DNA of 64,000 bases, taken from positions 124,001-188,000 of the forward strand of contig CAYJMD010000002.1 in NCBI GenBank assembly GCA_964371585.1. The letters run 5' to 3'. The notes below the pieces were generated by a model that saw only the letters and a program-made list of their open reading frames with translations, was not told where the DNA came from and did no database searches. This document shows positions 37,281-46,980 of this stretch, in pieces. The position numbers were made by a program, and so were the translations under genes. Source of the DNA: RGIG5057 sp964371585 (lineage in GTDB: Bacteria; Bacillota; Clostridia; TANB77; CAG-465). Positions within the stretch are counted from its first letter, which is position 1. The number at the start of each line of letters is the position of its first letter.

Positions 37281-37910
37281 CTATTTATTAATTTTATGAA
37301 CATAACTAAGTGTTATTCCATCACCAACATTAACAAGTGTAGATTTTAACTCTTTATCAGAATTTATTATATCTAAAAAGCCTCTTAATCTAGTAACTGC
37401 AGTTCTATTTCTATGTTCATTATAATCACTTAAAGTAAGGCCTCCAAATAATACATTATCTGCTATTATAACGCCTTTATCTTTAACTAAACGTTTAGCC
37501 TCAGTTAGAAATTTAATATACTGACCTTTAGCAGCATCAATAAATACAACATCATATTCATCACTTAATGTAGGTAATATTTCTAGAGCGTCACCAAATT
37601 TAATATCTATGTACTTTTCTAGATTTAACTCTTTAATATTTTTGCTTGCTTCTTTAAATCTTTTATCATTTCTTTCTATTGTTGTTATATAACTTAACTT
37701 CTCATTATTTTCATCTACATTTAAATATTTAACAAAGTTACTTGCTGAATATCCAACGGCTGTCCCAATTTCAAGTATTTTACTAGGTTTAATGATACTA
37801 AGTAGTACTTCTAAAAACTTAAGTGAATCATCTTGAATTATTGGCACAAAATTTTCTCTTGCTTTAATTTTAATCTCATCTAATTTATTTTCATCTACAT
37901 TTATTTTCAT
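37281..37910 (-). CDS. trmR: tRNA 5-hydroxyuridine methyltransferase/O-methyltransferase (TrmR-like)
   Basis: 209 residues, SAM-dependent O-methyltransferase of the YrrM type. SAM motif LEIGTAVGYSASNF (about 45-58), metal-binding FIDAAKGQY (D about 125) and ADNVLFGGL. In B. subtilis TrmR makes 5-methoxyuridine at U34 of tRNA. Without a tRNA gene or modification partner adjacent, a catechol-type O-methyltransferase cannot be excluded. Its place after three aminoacyl-tRNA synthetase genes favours a tRNA role. Confidence 0.75.
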   Translation of the reverse strand: MKINVDENKLDEIKIKARENFVPIIQDDSLKFLEVLLSIIKPSKILEIGTAVGYSASNFVKYLNVDENNEKLSYITTIERNDKRFKEASKNIKELNLEKYIDIKFGDALEILPTLSDEYDVVFIDAAKGQYIKFLTEAKRLVKDKGVIIADNVLFGGLTLSDYNEHRNRTAVTRLRGFLDIINSDKELKSTLVNVGDGITLSYVHKINK

Positions 37911-37981
37911 TACTACTTTATCTCCTTTAATGTATAAATAGTAGCTAGCAGATATATTAACTACTAGCTCTATTTAAACTA

Positions 37982-39736
37982 TTACTTTTCATCTTCAGTA
38001 AGTTTAATATGAATATCTTTAAGCTGATTTTCAAATACAAAGTTTGGTGCTCCCATAAGTAGATCTCTAGCTTTAGAGTTTTTAGGGAATGCTATAACTT
38101 CACGTATATTATTTTCTTTACATAGTAGCATTACAAGTCTATCTATACCAGGAGCTGCTCCAGCATGTGGTGGCGCTCCATATCTAAATGCATTAAATAA
38201 TGCTCCAAATCTTTTTTCAACTTCTTCTTTAGAATATCCAGCAATTTCAAAAGCTTTAACCATTACATCTACTTCGTGATTTCTTACTGCTCCTGATGCT
38301 ACTTCATATCCATTACATACCATATCATACTGATATGCAACAATATCTAGAGGATCTCTATTTAATAATGTATCTAACCCACCTTGTGGCATCGAAAATG
38401 GATTATGTGCAAAATCTATTTTACCTTCATCATCTTTTTCATAGAATGGAAAATCAACAACAAAACAGAATTTATATTCATTTTCATTTATTAGATTTAA
38501 TCTTCTACCAAGTTCTATTCTTATATTACCAGCATCTTTAACACAAGTATTATAGTTTGAATCTGCTATGAAAAATACAGCTTTATTTACTTCTAAATTG
38601 TGATTTTTTATTAACATATTTTTAATATCTTCAGTAATAAATTTAGCTATTGATCCTACAACATTACCTTCTTCATTTAATTTTATCCATGCTAAACCTT
38701 TCATTTCATAATTAGTTTTAGCAACTTCAATCATTTCATCAAAGAATTTACGAGTTAAATCTTTAGCTGAAATAACTATAGATTTTATTGTTTTATTTTT
38801 AAATACTTCAAAATCACTATTTTCAAATAGGTATGCAGTATCTTCAAGAATAAGTGGATTTCTTAAATCTGGTTTATCTGATCCATATATATCCATTGAT
38901 TTTTTATATGGTATTCTTTCAAAAGGTGCTTTAGTTACAATATCATTAGTTAAACTAGTAAATGTAGTAACAGCTATTTCTTCTAAAACATTTAGTACAT
39001 CTTCTTGTGTAGCAAAAGCCATTTCAAAATCAAGTTGATAAAACTCACCTGGAGATCTATCTGCTCTTGGATCTTCATCTCTAAAACAAGGAGCTATTTG
39101 ATAATATTTATCAAAACCAGAAATCATAAGTAGTTGTTTAAACTGTTGTGGTGCTTGAGGAAGAGCATAAAACTCTCCTTTATGAATTCTTGAAGGTATT
39201 AAGAAATCTCTTGCTCCTTCTGGAGATGATGATGTAAGGATTGGAGTTTGAACTTCTGTAAATCCCATACTATCCATTTTATTTCTTAATGTTTTTAAGA
39301 CTTCAGCTCTAAAAACTATTTTTTTATGAATAGATTCGTTTCTTAAATCTAAATATCTATATTCAAGCCTTAAATCTTCTCTTACTTCTTTACTTTTTTC
39401 TACTTCAAATGGAAGTACATTTTCAGCTTTATTAAGAAGTGATATTTCTTTTATATCTATTTCTATTTTACCTGTTTCCAACTTTGTATTTTCAGTAGGT
39501 TTAAGAGCAACTATACCTGTAACAGTAATAGTTGACTCTACAGTAAATGTAGCTATTTTATTTATTAACTCTTCATTTGAAGTAGTTAATTGTGTTATTC
39601 CATAATGATCTCTTAAATCTATAAATGCACATCCACCTAGATTTCTAATTGTTTTAATAAATCCTGATAATCTTACTTCTTCACCAACATTACTTTCTCT
39701 AAGTTCATTACATTTATGTGTTCTATATATATTCAT
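37982..39736 (-). CDS. aspS: Aspartyl-tRNA synthetase
   Basis: 584 residues. Class II synthetase with N-terminal anticodon-binding OB fold, catalytic motif 2 (FRDEDPRADR), motif 3 (GAAPGIDRLVMLL) and the bacterial GAD insertion. The bacterial type is typically about 590 residues. It charges tRNA-Asp; asnS next to it suggests direct Asn-tRNA formation is available as well. Follows asnS after 62 bases. Confidence 0.96.
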   Translation of the reverse strand: MNIYRTHKCNELRESNVGEEVRLSGFIKTIRNLGGCAFIDLRDHYGITQLTTSNEELINKIATFTVESTITVTGIVALKPTENTKLETGKIEIDIKEISLLNKAENVLPFEVEKSKEVREDLRLEYRYLDLRNESIHKKIVFRAEVLKTLRNKMDSMGFTEVQTPILTSSSPEGARDFLIPSRIHKGEFYALPQAPQQFKQLLMISGFDKYYQIAPCFRDEDPRADRSPGEFYQLDFEMAFATQEDVLNVLEEIAVTTFTSLTNDIVTKAPFERIPYKKSMDIYGSDKPDLRNPLILEDTAYLFENSDFEVFKNKTIKSIVISAKDLTRKFFDEMIEVAKTNYEMKGLAWIKLNEEGNVVGSIAKFITEDIKNMLIKNHNLEVNKAVFFIADSNYNTCVKDAGNIRIELGRRLNLINENEYKFCFVVDFPFYEKDDEGKIDFAHNPFSMPQGGLDTLLNRDPLDIVAYQYDMVCNGYEVASGAVRNHEVDVMVKAFEIAGYSKEEVEKRFGALFNAFRYGAPPHAGAAPGIDRLVMLLCKENNIREVIAFPKNSKARDLLMGAPNFVFENQLKDIHIKLTEDEK

Positions 39737-39798
39737 ATTCTTCCTTTCATTATTTAAATGTATTAAATTAATAATATGTTATAATAATTAATACTATA

Positions 39799-41166
39799 CT
39801 AATAATTTAAATTACCTGGAGTTCTAGGAAATGGTATTACATCTCTTATATTCCCCATACCTGTTACATACATAATAAGTCTTTCAAACCCAAGTCCAAA
39901 ACCTGCATGTTTACATGTTCCATATTTTCTTAAATCTAAATACCATTCATATTCTTTAGGATCTAGTCCAAGTTCAACCATTCTACTTACTAAAACTTCA
40001 TAATTTTCTTCTCTTTGACTACCACCTATTATCTCTCCTATACCTGGAACAAGAAGATCCATAGCTGAAACTGTTTTTTTATCTTCATCAAGTTTCATGT
40101 AGAAAGACTTAATTTCTTTTGGATAGTTAGTAACAAAAACTGGTTTTTTATAAATTTCTTCTGTTAAGAATCTTTCATGTTCTGTTTGAAGATCTGTTCC
40201 CCACTCAACTTTGTATTCAAATTTATCATTGTATTTTTTTAATATTTCGACTGCTTCTGTATATGTAACTCTTCCAAAATCTGATGTTACAACATTAGTT
40301 AATTTTTCTATTAACCCTTTAGAAACAAAATTATTAAAGAATTCTATTTCATCTTTACATTTTTCCATAGTATTTTTAATAACTGTTTTAAGCATATCTT
40401 CAGCAACGTTCATATCATCTTGTAAGTCTGCAAATGCCATTTCTGGTTCTATCATCCAAAACTCAGCTGCATGTCTTGTTGTATTAGAATTTTCTGCTCT
40501 AAATGTAGGACCAAAAGTATATACATCTGAAGCTCCCATACATAAACATTCTGCAAGTAATTGTCCAGAAACTGTTAAATGAGCTTTTTTACCAAAGAAA
40601 TCTTCGCTAGCATCTTTAGTAGTATCTTCTAAAGTTGTAACTCTAAACATTTCTCCTGCACCTTCACAATCACTTGAAGTTATGATTGGTGTATGTATGT
40701 TTAAGAAACCTTTATCATTAAAGAACTTATGAATTTCATAACTTAAAACACCTCTTACTTTATTTACTGCCATAAAAGTATTAGTTCTACCTCTTAAATG
40801 AGCTATATCTCTTAAAAATTCCATAGAGTGTCTTTTGTTTTGAAGAGGAAAATCTGGAGTTGATTTACCTTCAACTTGAACATTTGTTGCTACAATTTCA
40901 AAAGGTTGTTTTGCCTCTTTAGTTATAACAAGTTTACCCGTTACTCTTAAGCTACTACCTATATTTAAAGATACAATATCTTTATAGTTACTTAAAGAGT
41001 CTTGATTTAAAACTATTTGAACACCTTTAAAGCTACTTCCATCATTTAATTCGATAAAAGCTATAACTTTAGAATCTCTTAAGTTTTTAATCCATCCACA
41101 CACTGTTACTTCTTTTTCATTTAACATTTCATATTTAGCATATATTTCTTTTATTTTTTCTTTCAT
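39799..41166 (-). CDS. asnS: Asparaginyl-tRNA synthetase
   Basis: 455 residues. Class IIb: N-terminal OB fold (about 15-105), motif 2 FRAENSNTTRHAAEF with the NTTRH that separates AsnRS from AspRS, and motif 3 GFGLGFERLIMYVT. Complete. Between hisS and aspS, on the same strand and 37 bases after hisS. Confidence 0.96.
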   Translation of the reverse strand: MKEKIKEIYAKYEMLNEKEVTVCGWIKNLRDSKVIAFIELNDGSSFKGVQIVLNQDSLSNYKDIVSLNIGSSLRVTGKLVITKEAKQPFEIVATNVQVEGKSTPDFPLQNKRHSMEFLRDIAHLRGRTNTFMAVNKVRGVLSYEIHKFFNDKGFLNIHTPIITSSDCEGAGEMFRVTTLEDTTKDASEDFFGKKAHLTVSGQLLAECLCMGASDVYTFGPTFRAENSNTTRHAAEFWMIEPEMAFADLQDDMNVAEDMLKTVIKNTMEKCKDEIEFFNNFVSKGLIEKLTNVVTSDFGRVTYTEAVEILKKYNDKFEYKVEWGTDLQTEHERFLTEEIYKKPVFVTNYPKEIKSFYMKLDEDKKTVSAMDLLVPGIGEIIGGSQREENYEVLVSRMVELGLDPKEYEWYLDLRKYGTCKHAGFGLGFERLIMYVTGMGNIRDVIPFPRTPGNLNY

Positions 41167-41203
41167 TTAGTTCCTCCTGTATACTTTAAATAATACTTAG
41201 TAT

Positions 41204-42466
41204 TTATTTTATTTTTTCTATAATGCTACTCATTTCAAGTTTGCATATTTCTTGATTAGATGTTTGCATATTTTTGATTGTACAATTCCCTGTAGTTAAT
41301 GTTTCTTCATCTATAATACAAATATTTTTAGCATTTATTTTATTTGCATATTTAAACTGAGCATTAAAACTTCTAGAAGAAATATCTGTATCAACTATAT
41401 ATCCAAGATTTCTCATATCAGTTATGATATTAAAAGCTTTCTTAAACATATCTTTAGAAGTTACAATAAAGTATAAATCTACACTTTCTTCTATATTAAT
41501 ATCAGTTAATTCTTTAAGTAGTAATATTATTCTATCAATACCTAAAGCAAACCCGACTGCTGGAGTTTTAGCTCCACCTAAAGTTTCTATTAATGTATCA
41601 TATCTTCCGCCGCCACCTACAGCTAGATTTAAATCTTTACTTGTGAATTCAAATACTGTTTTATTATAATAATCAAGACCTCTAACAATAGTTTTATTAA
41701 TTTCATAATTAATGTTTAGTGCTGTAAGTAATTCTTTAAGTGTTTCAAAATCATTATTACATTCTTCACATAAACAATCTGTAATAAGTGGTACATTTTT
41801 ATTTACTGTTTTACAATACTCTTCTTTACAATCGATAATTCTCATAGGATTCTTTTCATAACGTACTTTACAATCATCACACATATTTGTAATTTCATCT
41901 TTTAAATAATCCTTTAATTTGTTTAAATATTCTTTCCTACATTCTTTACATCCAATAGAGTTTATTTCTAAAGTTATTTTATCAAGTATATTTAACTCTT
42001 TAAATACTTCATAAGCAGTTAAAATAGCTTCAACATCTGCAGTAACATCATTACTACCAAATATCTCTACTCCAAACTGGCTAAACTCTCTATATCTACC
42101 TTTTTGCATTTTTTCATATCTGTACATATTACCTACATACCACATTTTAAGTGGTGAAGGCATTGAAGCATATCCATTTTCAATATACGCTCTAACTGCG
42201 CACGCAGTAAGTTCAGGTCTTAAAGTTATACTTCTATCACCTTTATCTAAAAATGTATACATTTCTTTATTTACAACGTCTGTTTCATCACCTATACTTC
42301 TTTTAAAAAGTTTAGTATCTTCAAAAACAGGAGTTCTTAGTTGTTTCATATTTCTAGTAGAAGTTACTTTTCTTATTTTATCTTCTACGTATTCTAATAT
42401 TTTCATATCTTGTCCAAAAATATCTTTAGTTCCTTTTGGTCTTTCTAGTTTTGTTATATTTGCCAT
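41204..42466 (-). CDS. hisS: Histidyl-tRNA synthetase
   Basis: 420 residues. Class II: motif 2 YRYEKMQKGRYREFSQFGVE, His-specific motifs LDYYNKTVFEF and GGGGRYD, motif 3 AVGFALGIDR, then an anticodon-binding domain. First gene of hisS-asnS-aspS-trmR; its promoter leaves a leader too short for a T-box. Confidence 0.96.
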   Translation of the reverse strand: MANITKLERPKGTKDIFGQDMKILEYVEDKIRKVTSTRNMKQLRTPVFEDTKLFKRSIGDETDVVNKEMYTFLDKGDRSITLRPELTACAVRAYIENGYASMPSPLKMWYVGNMYRYEKMQKGRYREFSQFGVEIFGSNDVTADVEAILTAYEVFKELNILDKITLEINSIGCKECRKEYLNKLKDYLKDEITNMCDDCKVRYEKNPMRIIDCKEEYCKTVNKNVPLITDCLCEECNNDFETLKELLTALNINYEINKTIVRGLDYYNKTVFEFTSKDLNLAVGGGGRYDTLIETLGGAKTPAVGFALGIDRIILLLKELTDINIEESVDLYFIVTSKDMFKKAFNIITDMRNLGYIVDTDISSRSFNAQFKYANKINAKNICIIDEETLTTGNCTIKNMQTSNQEICKLEMSSIIEKIK

Positions 42467-42502
42467 AATAAATATTCACCTTGCACTTTCTTTTTTAAGT
42501 AA

Positions 42503-42531
42503 ATTATATCATAAAACTATATATTAATCAA
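42503..42531 (-). promoter_or_regulatory. Promoter of hisS operon
   Basis: Minus strand TTGATT, 17-base spacer ending in TGA, then TATAAT (extended -10), about 36 bases from the start codon. Confidence 0.65.
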
Positions 42532-42582
42532 TGTTTTAAAGGATTTATACCATTAATTATTAAATTATTAAGTATACATAAT

Positions 42583-42611
42583 TTGACATGACAATTCATT
42601 TATGTTATTAT
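42583..42611 (+). promoter_or_regulatory. Promoter of the LiaF-like gene
   Basis: TTGACA, 17-base spacer, TATTAT, 33 bases before the GGAGG-preceded ATG 42645. A longer reading frame starting at 42588 would begin inside this promoter. Confidence 0.7.
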
Positions 42612-42644
42612 GATAATATAGATAACTTAAGAAGGAGGATTTCT

Positions 42645-43304
42645 ATGAAAAAGATACAAAATTATATTATAGGATTTGCTTTAATTGCAATAGGAACTTT
42701 ACTTACTACAAATGCTTTAGGACTTACAACATTTAACTTATTCTTTGAAGGTTGGTGGACTTTATTTATAATTGTACCTTGTTCAATTAATTTATTATTT
42801 GGAAAAGATAAAATAGGATCAATAATAGGAGTCTTAATTGGAATAATATTATTATTAAACGCACGTGAAATATTAGAGTTTAGTCAAATACGTGAATTTA
42901 TTATACCTGCAATTATTATAATTGTTGGACTTAGTTTTATATTTAAATCAAACAAAAATAACAACTCTAATTCTACTGCAAATGACATTACTACAGTATT
43001 TGGTGAAGATAATATAAAATTAACAGAAGTAGACGATAAGAAAAAATCATATACTGCAATTTTCGGTGCAATGGATATTGATTTAACTAAAATACAATTA
43101 GAAAAAGATATAACTATAAATGTAACAACATTGTTTGGAGGAATTGATGTATTTGTTCCTAAAAACATAAATATTAAAACTAATTCTACTGCAATTTTTG
43201 GTGAAGTTTCAAATGCAACTTCTTCAAATGTAAATGAAAATACTAAAACTATAACTATAAACGCTGTTTGTATATTTGGCGGTATAGATATTGTAAATAA
43301 GTAA
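42645..43304 (+). CDS. LiaF-like membrane protein with repeat C-terminal domain
   Basis: 219 residues. About four membrane segments (about 8-25, 36-52, 58-72, 84-101), then a cytoplasmic or surface domain of five short repeats with a shared pattern (IxTxFG, TAIFG, TTLFGG, TAIFGE, VCIFGG; FG at 119, 140, 164, 185 and 211), as in LiaF/DUF5668 beta-solenoid domains. LiaF proteins modulate LiaRS-type cell-envelope stress responses; no LiaR or LiaS gene is adjacent. The start is ATG 42645 after GAAGGAGGA. Confidence 0.78.
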   Translation: MKKIQNYIIGFALIAIGTLLTTNALGLTTFNLFFEGWWTLFIIVPCSINLLFGKDKIGSIIGVLIGIILLLNAREILEFSQIREFIIPAIIIIVGLSFIFKSNKNNNSNSTANDITTVFGEDNIKLTEVDDKKKSYTAIFGAMDIDLTKIQLEKDITINVTTLFGGIDVFVPKNINIKTNSTAIFGEVSNATSSNVNENTKTITINAVCIFGGIDIVNK

Positions 43305-43331
43305 ATAAATAGTAATTTATAACAAATACAC

Positions 43332-43370
43332 AAAAAACAAGTACCACATTATTTTATGGTACTTGTTTTT
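43332..43370. terminator. Bidirectional terminator
   Basis: AAAAACAAGTACCA and TGGTACTTGTTTTT, perfect 14-bp stem around 11 bases, between convergent genes. Confidence 0.88.
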
Positions 43371-43378
43371 TATAATAA

Positions 43379-44284
43379 TTAAAATTTATACATTTTTTCT
43401 TCTAACCTAACTACTTCTGAATTTAAATAACTCAATTTAAATTTAACTGGTAATTTAAATCTATATTCTACAGCTGTTAAACATTGTTTTGACTTTTTAA
43501 ATTTCTTATTCACCTCATTTATTCCATATTTACTATCACCAATAATTGGATGTAGCATATGTCTTAGATGTGCTCTGATTTGATGAGTTTTACCTGTATG
43601 AAGTACTACTTTTAATTTAGCATAATCTAACTTACTATTCTTTTCTAACACTTCATATTCAGTTATAATTTTTTCATATCCAGTTTTCTTTATACTAGAT
43701 ATATATGACATACCTTTTGACTTATCTGTAAATAAATATGCTTCTTCTATAGATTTATCATCTGTGAAATAACTATTATTTACATATGCAACATATATTT
43801 TATCTAAATACCTATTTTTAAAAGTATCTAACATTTCTTTGTAAGCTACATCATTTTTAGTAAATATTACTAGTCCATCAGTATTTCTATCTAATCTATG
43901 ACATATTCGAAGACTACAGTCATTTTCTTTTTTGATAATATCTTGCTTTACAATTTCATAAAAAGTAATTTCATTTATAGATTCTTCAGGAGCAGTTATT
44001 ATACCTTTTGGTTTATATGCTATAAGTACATTTTCATCTTCATATACATATGTAATGTCTTTTGGTAATCCATACAATATATTATCTGTTATATACACTT
44101 CTATTTCGTCACCTGTAACTACATTAATATTTTCTTTATTAATTCTTTTTCCATTTAGTTTTATATCTTTATTCCTAAACGCTTTACATAGTGATGAATA
44201 TGATAAATTCTTAAATTCATTACAGATATATTTTCCTATATTACTATTTTCTTCTTTTTTTAATTTTACAACTAATTTCTTCAT
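43379..44284 (-). CDS. RluA-family 23S rRNA/tRNA pseudouridine synthase
   Basis: 301 residues. N-terminal S4-like RNA-binding domain, then the RluA catalytic signature HRLDRNTDGLVIF with the active Asp, and the KTHQIRAHL motif. Converts uridine to pseudouridine in rRNA or tRNA; RluD-like or YlyB-like choice is not decidable. Divergent from the tspO gene. Confidence 0.9.
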   Translation of the reverse strand: MKKLVVKLKKEENSNIGKYICNEFKNLSYSSLCKAFRNKDIKLNGKRINKENINVVTGDEIEVYITDNILYGLPKDITYVYEDENVLIAYKPKGIITAPEESINEITFYEIVKQDIIKKENDCSLRICHRLDRNTDGLVIFTKNDVAYKEMLDTFKNRYLDKIYVAYVNNSYFTDDKSIEEAYLFTDKSKGMSYISSIKKTGYEKIITEYEVLEKNSKLDYAKLKVVLHTGKTHQIRAHLRHMLHPIIGDSKYGINEVNKKFKKSKQCLTAVEYRFKLPVKFKLSYLNSEVVRLEEKMYKF

Positions 44285-44384
44285 ACTACAAATTATACAA
44301 TAAATCTACTATAAAAAGCAAGTATATTTACTTATCTTGCATAGTTTAATCCTATACTTACTATACTATTACTAGGTGATTATT

Positions 44385-44849
44385 TTGAAAAAATTAATAA
44401 CGTTTATTATTATCATGGCTATCCCATTTTTAGCTGCTTTTATAGGGAGTAGTTTTACAGACAGTGGTGCTGTATATTCTGAGCTAATGAAACCTAGTTT
44501 TTCTCCACCATCAATAGTCTTCCCAATTGTTTGGAGCATTCTATATTTACTAATGGGAATTTCTTCATATATCATATTTACAAGTGATGCTTCAGATGAA
44601 CAAAAAGCATCAGCTATTAAAGTATATATAGTTCAGTTAATAGTTAATGCAATATGGCCTATCATATTTTTCTCTTATGAAATGTACTTGCTAGCATACA
44701 TTATAATCTTACTTTTAATACTTCTTGTTAGTATAATGATTTATAGATTTTTTAACATAAATAAAATAGCTGGTTTATTACAATTACCTTACCTGCTTTG
44801 GATCTGTTTTGCAAGTATTTTAAACCTTTCCATATTTCTTTTAAATTAA
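44385..44849 (+). CDS. tspO: TspO/MBR family membrane protein
   Basis: 154 residues, five membrane segments. Family signs: KPSFSPPSIVFPIVWSILY near 40-58, IVNAIWPIIFF, and LNLSIFLLN at the C-terminus. The TspO family binds porphyrins and related molecules. The start is TTG 44385 with AGGTG 6 bases upstream; an in-frame GTG at 44376 overlaps that site. Confidence 0.88.
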   Translation: MKKLITFIIIMAIPFLAAFIGSSFTDSGAVYSELMKPSFSPPSIVFPIVWSILYLLMGISSYIIFTSDASDEQKASAIKVYIVQLIVNAIWPIIFFSYEMYLLAYIIILLLILLVSIMIYRFFNINKIAGLLQLPYLLWICFASILNLSIFLLN

Positions 44850-44880
44850 GTATTTACAGTATATATCGTTTAACATAATC

Positions 44881-44917
44881 AAACCTTAGATAATATTATT
44901 TATTATTCTAAGGTTTT
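44881..44917 (+). terminator. Terminator after tspO
   Basis: AAACCTTAGA and TCTAAGGTTT, 10-bp stem and T run on the plus strand. Confidence 0.8.
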
Positions 44918-44929
44918 TAGTTATTATAA

Positions 44930-44958
44930 TTGACTTTTTTATTAATTTCATATATAAT
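44930..44958 (+). promoter_or_regulatory. SigA-type promoter of the glycosyltransferase gene
   Basis: TTGACT, 17-base spacer, TATAAT, 52 bases before the ATG with an AGGAGG ribosome binding site between. Confidence 0.7.
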
Positions 44959-45009
44959 ATCTAATATATATGAATTGTTACATAAACTGACAATTACAGG
45001 AGGAAACAA

Positions 45010-46302
45010 ATGAAAATTGGTATTTTTACTGATGCATACCATCCAGATATAAACGGAGTTGTTACTTCGATTAAAATATTAGAAAAAGAAATGATTAAAA
45101 GAGGTCATGAAGTTTTTGTATTTAGTTCTACAAAACATGAACCTACAGAAAATGAAAATCTATATATGGTTAAAAGTATGCCACTATTTCTAGCAAAAAA
45201 GTTTGACTATAGATTGGCTGCTTTTTATTCTAGAGATATAGCTAAAAAAATAAAAGACTTAGATTTAGATATAATACATACCCAAACAGAATTCGGTGTT
45301 GGACTTTTTGGTAAAATAATATCAAGAAAATATGACTTACCTTTTCTTCATACATATCATACTAAATGGGAAGAATATATGCATTACATAGTTAAAATCA
45401 AAGGTTCTAGAAATATATACCCTAAACGTTTTGCTAGAAATTTTTCAAGAAGTTTTGCAAGAAAAGCGCAGTGTATTATTGCTCCTTCAAAAGAAATTGA
45501 AAAATATTTAAAATATAAATGTAAAGTTAAAAACAAACCAATATTCATAGTACCAACAGGGATAGATATAAAACCTTTTGAATCTAGTAACTTTACTAAA
45601 GAATCTAAAGAAGCTTTAAAAGAAAGTATTGGTGTAAAAAAAGATGAAAAAGTAATACTATTTCTTGGAAGAATTGGGCATGAAAAAAACATCTCATTAC
45701 TTTTAAACAAAATGCCTGAAATACTAAGTAAATCTGAAAACACTAAATTTGTACTTGTTGGAGATGGTCCAGCAAAAGATGAATTAATTGAACTTACTTC
45801 TACTCTTGGACTAAATGATAAAGTTATATTCACAGGTAAAGTTCCTTTAGAAGAAGTTGCTAGCTACTATTCAATAGCAGATGTATTTGTTAATGCATCT
45901 ATATCTGAGACACAGGGACTTACATATGTTGAAGCAATGGCTGCATCAATTCCAGTTGTAGCTAAGTATGCTCCTAACCTAGCTGAGTTTATAAAGCATG
46001 GTAAAAATGGTATGTTACTTAAAAATGATAAAGATTTTACTAAAACAATCATTTCTGTACTTACAAATGAAAAACTAAGAAAACATTTAATTGCTGGTGG
46101 AATTAAAACAGCAAAAGAAAACTCTTCAGAAATATTTGCTGATAAATTAACTGAAGTATATATGCATGTTATAGAAAACTATAAACTAAAAAAATCAACT
46201 CTTGAAAAAAGAGAATTTACAAAATTAATAGAAAAAAATATATTCAATCTAAGAAAAAGATTGAGTCAAATTACTAAAATAGCTAAAATAAAGAAAGATT
46301 AA
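45010..46302 (+). CDS. GT4 glycosyltransferase, diacylglycerol glucosyltransferase-like
   Basis: 430 residues with a GT-B fold. N-terminal FTDAYHPDINGVVTSI and HTYHTKWEEYMHY regions match monoglucosyldiacylglycerol synthase-type enzymes of the GT4 family; the C-terminal E-x7-E motif in SISETQGLTYVEAMA binds the nucleotide sugar. Predicted to glycosylate a lipid at the inner membrane face. The C-terminal 40 residues are basic, possibly binding acidic lipids. It is followed 12 bases later by a membrane protein gene. Confidence 0.85.
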   Translation: MKIGIFTDAYHPDINGVVTSIKILEKEMIKRGHEVFVFSSTKHEPTENENLYMVKSMPLFLAKKFDYRLAAFYSRDIAKKIKDLDLDIIHTQTEFGVGLFGKIISRKYDLPFLHTYHTKWEEYMHYIVKIKGSRNIYPKRFARNFSRSFARKAQCIIAPSKEIEKYLKYKCKVKNKPIFIVPTGIDIKPFESSNFTKESKEALKESIGVKKDEKVILFLGRIGHEKNISLLLNKMPEILSKSENTKFVLVGDGPAKDELIELTSTLGLNDKVIFTGKVPLEEVASYYSIADVFVNASISETQGLTYVEAMAASIPVVAKYAPNLAEFIKHGKNGMLLKNDKDFTKTIISVLTNEKLRKHLIAGGIKTAKENSSEIFADKLTEVYMHVIENYKLKKSTLEKREFTKLIEKNIFNLRKRLSQITKIAKIKKD

Positions 46303-46314
46303 AGGTGATCGCAT

Positions 46315-46980
46315 ATGATTAATATATTAATAATTGCTGCAATTATACTAGTAATTATACCTAGTATAATAATAATATTTAGTTCATTTATTGGACTAGC
46401 TCTAAGACTTACTTCTAATGAAAAATTTAAAGGTAAAAGTTTCATACTTCCATCCTTTTTACTATTACTGACATTTATCGGTATATTAGTCAACTCTTAC
46501 TTCATTGTTGATACTTATTCTGATGATGGGTTTTTAAATACAATGATGTTATTCATATTTAAAACTGTAGATATCAGTATAATATTTTCAAGTGTACTTA
46601 TACCTATAATTATAACTGTACTTTTTGTAGTTGTAATTAACTCTGCACTACTTATGACAGTTAATATTGACTATACAAAACTTGAAAACTATATAAGTAA
46701 ATTAAAAAATAAAATTAAATCTTCAATTAGATTGTTAATAAACAAAATAATGAAAAAAGAAATTACTGAAGTTAAACAAACTCAAAATACAGAAATATCT
46801 TCAGAAACACAATCAGTACCTACAGTATTTGAACATAAACCTAAACTTAAAGTATATCAATCAATACTTGCAAATATATTTATGCTATCACTTGTTATAT
46901 TTTCTAGTGCAGCATTATTTGGAATTGGTTATGTACTTGCCGGAAATGTTATTATTGATATGTTATCTAGTGTTCTATAA
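46315..46980 (+). CDS. Membrane protein of unknown function, partner of the GT4 gene
   Basis: 221 residues with about four membrane segments (about 4-28, 43-62, 85-112, 190-215) and a hydrophilic part (about 130-180) rich in Lys, Thr and Gln. Not recognised. AGGTGA ribosome binding site 7 bases upstream. Same operon as the glycosyltransferase. Its last codons sit in the 55-bp repeat beside the second assembly gap; the stop is intact. Confidence 0.75.
   Translation: MINILIIAAIILVIIPSIIIIFSSFIGLALRLTSNEKFKGKSFILPSFLLLLTFIGILVNSYFIVDTYSDDGFLNTMMLFIFKTVDISIIFSSVLIPIIITVLFVVVINSALLMTVNIDYTKLENYISKLKNKIKSSIRLLINKIMKKEITEVKQTQNTEISSETQSVPTVFEHKPKLKVYQSILANIFMLSLVIFSSAALFGIGYVLAGNVIIDMLSSVL

Noticed and set aside
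42467..42582. T-box or riboswitch upstream of hisS
   Set aside because: The promoter is only about 36 bases from the start codon and no conserved T-box sequence was seen.
42588..42644. Upstream extension of the LiaF-like gene starting at 42588
   Set aside because: It would begin inside the promoter; the GGAGG-preceded ATG 42645 is a better start and gives the usual membrane segment at the N-terminus.
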